Source of the DNA: an uncultured cyanobacterium
Lineage (GTDB): Bacteria; Cyanobacteriota; Cyanobacteriia; CACIAM-69d
Length of the DNA stretch: 8,436 nt
Reading direction: 5' to 3'
Assembly: GCA_937894105.1 (NCBI GenBank)
Contig: CALCTI010000058.1
Location: 1-8,436, forward strand
Below, one piece after another: positions 5,724-8,436 of this stretch. Positions within the stretch are counted from its first letter, which is position 1, and every line of letters begins with the position of its first letter. The notes beneath the pieces were generated by a model. It had not been told where the DNA came from. It did not search any database and saw nothing but the letters and a program-made list of their open reading frames with translations. The position numbers and the translations under genes are program-made.

Positions 5724-5805
5724 ACGTTACGTTTTTTTGTTGCGTTTTTTCTCTTGCGCGTTCTATTTGAAGACTCTTTTTTACCAATCAGGCGGGTATT
5801 TGGTC

Positions 5806-6435
5806 ATGGCTAATTTAATTGTGGATTTCAAAAAAATCTCCAGCCGTTGGCACTCTAGTAGCGTTTCAGGGGTGCTGATTGCTGGACTGCTTTTCTTTGC
5901 CCTTGTGTTGTCTCCCTCCGCGATCGCCGCTAATGCCCCCAGCGACACCAACGCCAACAACTACGCACTGTTTGTCGCCCCATCCTCAGGACTTTTGCTG
6001 GGATCAATTTTCGGCGGCCTATTTGCTGGAAACCGCCCCGATAATTTGGGCAACACCGACGGGCAGCTTCAACCTTGCCCCAACAGTCCCAATTGCGTCA
6101 GCAGCCAAACCGACATCACTGATCCCCAACATGCCATTTCCCCCCTTAGCTTCACCGGTTCCAGCGATGAAGCCTTTGCTGCCTTAGTGGCGATCGTCAA
6201 AGCCCAAGACAACGCCACCGTGATTACGGAAGGCGCTGATTATCTTTATGCAGAATTCAAGACCTCTTTGATGGGGTTTGTTGACGACGTGGAATTTGTC
6301 TTAAATCGCGATAAAAATCTAATTCATGTGCGCTCAGCCTCTCGTCTAGGGAAATCTGACCTGGGGCTCAATCGCCAGCGCATTGAAACCCTTCGCACAG
6401 CTTTGGATCGGGCGATCGCCACCGGAAATGCCTAA
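5806..6435 (+). CDS. Exported or membrane-anchored DUF1499 family protein
   Basis: From the ATG at 5806 the protein has 209 residues. A basic start, a hydrophobic core (about 22-36) and SPSAIAA (36-42) make a good signal peptide with cleavage near residue 42. A second hydrophobic, Gly-rich stretch lies at about 53-75. The DUF1499 domain follows: GQLQPCPNSPNCVSSQ (86-101) with the family's Cys pair (C91, C97), then LYAEFKTSLMGFVDDVEF (147-164) and IHVRSASRLGKSDLG (173-187). The family is common in cyanobacteria, plastids and proteobacteria; its biochemical role is unclear to me. The two cysteines could form a disulfide outside the cytoplasm. A longer frame begins at a TTG (5737) within a T-rich tract next to the terminator, but it would put 23 residues before the signal peptide, so I reject that start. 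There is no strong ribosome site. The stop is TAA 6433-6435. Confidence 0.8.
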   Translation: MANLIVDFKKISSRWHSSSVSGVLIAGLLFFALVLSPSAIAANAPSDTNANNYALFVAPSSGLLLGSIFGGLFAGNRPDNLGNTDGQLQPCPNSPNCVSSQTDITDPQHAISPLSFTGSSDEAFAALVAIVKAQDNATVITEGADYLYAEFKTSLMGFVDDVEFVLNRDKNLIHVRSASRLGKSDLGLNRQRIETLRTALDRAIATGNA

Positions 6436-6574
6436 TGAAGATGAGGTCTTTAGTGCTCGTCACCAAGGATATGAGGGCGATCGCAAAAAGTTAGGTTACC
6501 GCTGAAATGACCCTAAAGATTGCGCCAACAACTGGAATCGCTTACCTACTCCAGGCAAGTCAACCCACCCTTCT

Positions 6575-7261
6575 ATGACAAACGCCTTTTTCGACCTCAC
6601 CAACCTTGACGATCGCTTTGAAATCACCCCTGGACTAATCACCATCTCTCCCGATGGAGTACGGGCCCTGAGCGGCAACGAAATCATCACCGGATACCAA
6701 AGCGCAAACACCATCAGTGGCAACCAAGGCGACGATATTCTCAACGGCGGCGACGGTCCCGACGTAATCACCGGGGGGCGTAATTGGGACACCCTCGACG
6801 GCGGCGCTGATAATGACGTGCTTTTCGGCAATCGTGGCAACGACCAAGTTATTGGTGGCGACGGCTCCGACCTTCTCCACGGTGGCAAGGCTCAGGATGT
6901 GCTCATCGGTGGACAAGGTAACGACACCCTCTGGGGCGACTTAGGCACCGACACCCTCACGGGGGGAGAAGGCGCTGATATATTTGTACTGCGTCTGGAC
7001 GACACCGCCGGCGACCTGATTACCGATTGGAATTTCAACGTGGATCGCATCGGCTTAGCATTCGGTTTAACCCCCGATCAAATTCGCGCCGTTCCCATGC
7101 CCGCCCCTGCAAACCCACCAGAAGGGTTGCCAGAAGGTTCACCCCCTCCAAGCGCACCTCCTGGCGTGATGCTTCAGCTAACCAACGGGCAAACCCTTGC
7201 CGTGATTCCCAACGGACGGGTGGAGCATTTTACCCTCAATCGTTTTGTTGCCGCTGGGTAG
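6575..7261 (+). CDS. Short RTX (hemolysin-type) calcium-binding repeat protein
   Basis: Residues 48-137 of this 228-residue protein are ten nonapeptides in perfect register, for example SGNQGDDIL, NGGDGPDVI, IGGDGSDLL, IGGQGNDTL and TGGEGADIF, following the GGxGxDxUx rule of RTX repeats. Such repeats bind calcium in turns and fold into a parallel beta-roll once outside the cell. A capping segment follows (LRLDDTAGDLITDWNFNVDRIGL, about 139-161, broken by a Pro-rich insert at 174-197), ending in a strand-rich tail. There is no N-terminal signal peptide, as expected for type I secretion, whose signal is C-terminal. No ABC exporter or adaptor gene is in the window. No enzymatic domain is seen, so a surface or extracellular structural role is the only fair guess. 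The stop codon lies in a diverged tandem duplication (7247-7290). The iaaA-like gene converges on it from the right, 37 bp away. Confidence 0.85.
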   Translation: MTNAFFDLTNLDDRFEITPGLITISPDGVRALSGNEIITGYQSANTISGNQGDDILNGGDGPDVITGGRNWDTLDGGADNDVLFGNRGNDQVIGGDGSDLLHGGKAQDVLIGGQGNDTLWGDLGTDTLTGGEGADIFVLRLDDTAGDLITDWNFNVDRIGLAFGLTPDQIRAVPMPAPANPPEGLPEGSPPPSAPPGVMLQLTNGQTLAVIPNGRVEHFTLNRFVAAG

Positions 7262-7290
7262 TCAATTTGTTGCTGCCGGATAGCCAATTT
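7247..7290. repeat. diverged 22-bp tandem duplication over the RTX stop codon
   Basis: GTTGCCGCTGGGTAGTC (continuing AATTT, 7247-7268) and GTTGCTGCCGGATAGCC (continuing AATTT, 7269-7290) match at 18 of 22 positions, and all four differences are C/T or G/A transitions. The first copy contains the real stop TAG (7259-7261); the second would also read Val-Ala-Ala-Gly-stop in its own frame. The copies are 22 bp apart, so they are out of frame with each other. Confidence 0.75.
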
Positions 7291-7298
7291 CGTGGGAA

Positions 7299-8252
7299 TC
7301 AAACGCCACAGCTACCCACTTGCATTCCGTCTCCAAGCTCTAACGTGTCGCCAATTTCTTCACCGTCGTGATAAGCCGCGACTAGAATTTCGCTGGTTTT
7401 TCCCCAAGCGATCGCCCCCGCTCGATCCAATCCAATCGCCCCCAAGTCTCGCCTATTCTCAGTGGACTCACCAATCGACCGATCAAACGCCTCCCGCAGT
7501 GAGAGCCCATCCGTCGTACGAACCACAATCTTCGCCGCCAAACACTCGTCGATAATATCCTCGCCAATTCCCGTGCAGCTTACCCCAGCCACCCCATTGG
7601 CATAATTCCCTGCGGGCATCGCCGAATCACTAACACGCCCCACCCGTTCAAACCCCTTCCCACCCGTAGACGTACCAGCAGCGATATTCCCCTGCCCATC
7701 CAAAACCACAACCCCAATCGTTCCGCGTCCCGCCTCATCATCCTGAGGTTCTGCCAATGTAGACGCCATCGTCCTTTCAAATCCCCCCTTACGTTCCTCC
7801 ATCCACTCCTTTAGCCGCAAATCCGTCAGCGGGTTAAACACTGGCACTTGAAGCTCTCGCAGCAACTCCTTCGCCCCTACATCAGAAAGGACGCGATCGC
7901 GCTCCCCCTGCAAAAACTGCGCCACCTCGATAGGATTCTTCAACCCCGACACATTGATTACCCCACTAAACCGCGAACTCGCCCCATCCATCAACGCCGA
8001 GCTCATCCGCACCTGCCCATCCGACTGCAACACCGACCCCGTACCCGCATTAAACCGAGGCTCATCCTCCAACAACCGACACCCCAAAACAACCCCATCC
8101 CTAGCACTACCATCATCCGCAACACACCCATAAACCCGCGTCACGATCCCTCGAAGAATTGAGCGAACCGCCTCAAGACCCCCCTTACTACGTAAAGAAC
8201 CACCCGCTCCACCATGAATGATCACACGCGGCGAAGAAACTGAAATAGCCAT
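7299..8252 (-). CDS. Isoaspartyl peptidase / L-asparaginase (Ntn-hydrolase)
   Basis: With ATG at 8252-8250 the protein has 317 residues, close to E. coli IaaA (about 320). It begins VIIHGGAGG (10-18), carries FNAGTGSVLQ (67-76) and SALMDG (85-90), and has the self-cleavage site GRGTIGVVVLDGQGNIAAGTSTGG (175-198), where Thr178 would become the nucleophile after autoproteolysis into alpha and beta chains. The substrate-binding RVSDSAMPAGNYA (206-218) and CTGIGED (226-232) follow. The family hydrolyses beta-aspartyl dipeptides and asparagine; in cyanobacteria it splits the beta-Asp-Arg released from cyanophycin. A GTG at 8279 gives nine more residues, but the ATG start fits the family better. 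It is transcribed towards the RTX gene, with 37 bp between the two stops. iaaA would be the usual symbol; I leave it blank because substrate preference varies. Confidence 0.92.
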   Translation of the reverse strand: MAISVSSPRVIIHGGAGGSLRSKGGLEAVRSILRGIVTRVYGCVADDGSARDGVVLGCRLLEDEPRFNAGTGSVLQSDGQVRMSSALMDGASSRFSGVINVSGLKNPIEVAQFLQGERDRVLSDVGAKELLRELQVPVFNPLTDLRLKEWMEERKGGFERTMASTLAEPQDDEAGRGTIGVVVLDGQGNIAAGTSTGGKGFERVGRVSDSAMPAGNYANGVAGVSCTGIGEDIIDECLAAKIVVRTTDGLSLREAFDRSIGESTENRRDLGAIGLDRAGAIAWGKTSEILVAAYHDGEEIGDTLELGDGMQVGSCGV

Positions 8253-8291
8253 ACTGCCTGTCCCACAGAACGAAACCACACAACAGGCAAA

Positions 8292-8297
8292 AGTATA
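8292..8297 (-). promoter_or_regulatory. candidate -10 box for the isoaspartyl peptidase gene
   Basis: On the - strand the bases read TATACT, five of six matches to TATAAT, about 40 bp upstream of the chosen ATG. The position 17 bp further upstream reads AAGGTA and is not a -35 box. The call rests on the -10 match and distance only. Confidence 0.35.
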
Positions 8298-8388
8298 CCG
8301 AGTCAGGCCTTATTTACCTTTTCCCCCATTTCCGAAACCCATATTTTGGGAACGCCTCGAATCCCCCCGAAACTTTCCGATTCAGCAA

Positions 8389-8403
8389 TTCTCAATTTGA
8401 GAA
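8389..8403. promoter_or_regulatory. operator-like palindrome upstream of the isoaspartyl peptidase gene
   Basis: TTCTCAA and TTGAGAA form a perfect inverted repeat around one T. Its centre is about 140 bp upstream of the gene start and about 100 bp upstream of the candidate -10 box. A dimeric regulator could bind it. It does not match the NtcA consensus GTA-N8-TAC. Confidence 0.35.
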
Positions 8404-8436
8404 ATTAGGTGGTGTCGTCAAAAGGCTGAAGTTCGA

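Larger units (their letters stand above)
8280..8436. other. upstream region of the isoaspartyl peptidase gene
   Basis: On the - strand it contains a TATACT box (8297-8292) about 40 bp before the ATG, without a good -35 match, and the 7-bp inverted repeat TTCTCAA-T-TTGAGAA (8389-8403). A - strand frame entering from the right edge ends at a TAA (8407-8405) after nine codons; this could be a gene end but is too short to call. Nothing else is evident. Confidence 0.5.

Noticed and set aside
5737..5805. N-terminal extension of the DUF1499 protein from a TTG start
   Set aside because: It begins in a T-rich tract just after the helicase terminator and would place 23 extra residues before a normal signal peptide; ATG 5806 fits better.
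6496..6916. Repetitive - strand frames opposite the RTX gene
   Set aside because: They are shadows of the repeated Gly/Asp codons on the + strand.
8253..8279. GTG start giving nine more residues on the isoaspartyl peptidase
   Set aside because: The ATG at 8252 places the family's HGGAGG motif at the usual distance from the N-terminus and gives the usual position of the catalytic Thr.

Overview
The window looks like cyanobacterial chromosome. The evidence is the content: a cytochrome b6f small subunit (PetM), the photosystem II assembly protein Ycf39, the cyanobacterial family DUF3288, a CrhR-like RNA helicase, and ten exact copies of the HIP1 octamer GCGATCGC (starting at 538, 2780, 3226, 3755, 5617, 5920, 6412, 6477, 7408 and 7893). 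The genus cannot be fixed from the sequence alone. No transposase, integrase, CRISPR array, rRNA or complete tRNA was found.

Layout. On the + strand, left to right: the 3' end of tilS (2-490); a spacer with a perfect 2 x 21-bp tandem repeat; the tiny gene petM (732-836); a 348-bp spacer with a 12-bp-stem hairpin, a consensus -10 box and a foldable leader; ycf39 (1185-2165); a spacer with three hairpins, one of which copies a tRNA T-arm; nadK (2408-3358); a DUF3288 gene (3396-3692); a 474-bp spacer; a DEAD-box RNA helicase gene (4167-5630) with a strong intrinsic terminator; a DUF1499 exported protein gene (5806-6435); and a short RTX calcium-binding protein gene (6575-7261). On the - strand, convergent with the RTX gene, is an isoaspartyl peptidase/asparaginase gene (8252-7299). 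The last 157 bases are its upstream region.

How the genes fit together. petM and ycf39 both serve the thylakoid electron-transport chain, and NAD kinase supplies the NADP that this chain reduces. From memory, ycf39 and nadK are also adjacent in Synechocystis 6803. The isoaspartyl peptidase fits nitrogen recycling from cyanophycin, which is specific to cyanobacteria and a few other bacteria. The genes have separate spacers and look like independent short transcription units rather than one operon; only nadK and the DUF3288 gene (37 bp apart) look co-transcribed.

Most interesting part. The leader of the helicase gene (about 3840-4166) holds a nested stem with a GNRA tetraloop, an alternative partner strand upstream, a U8 tract, five A-rich 12-nt repeat units and a Shine-Dalgarno-like sequence without a start codon. 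It reads like a cis-acting RNA control region. A second item is a diverged 22-bp tandem duplication across the stop codon of the RTX gene.
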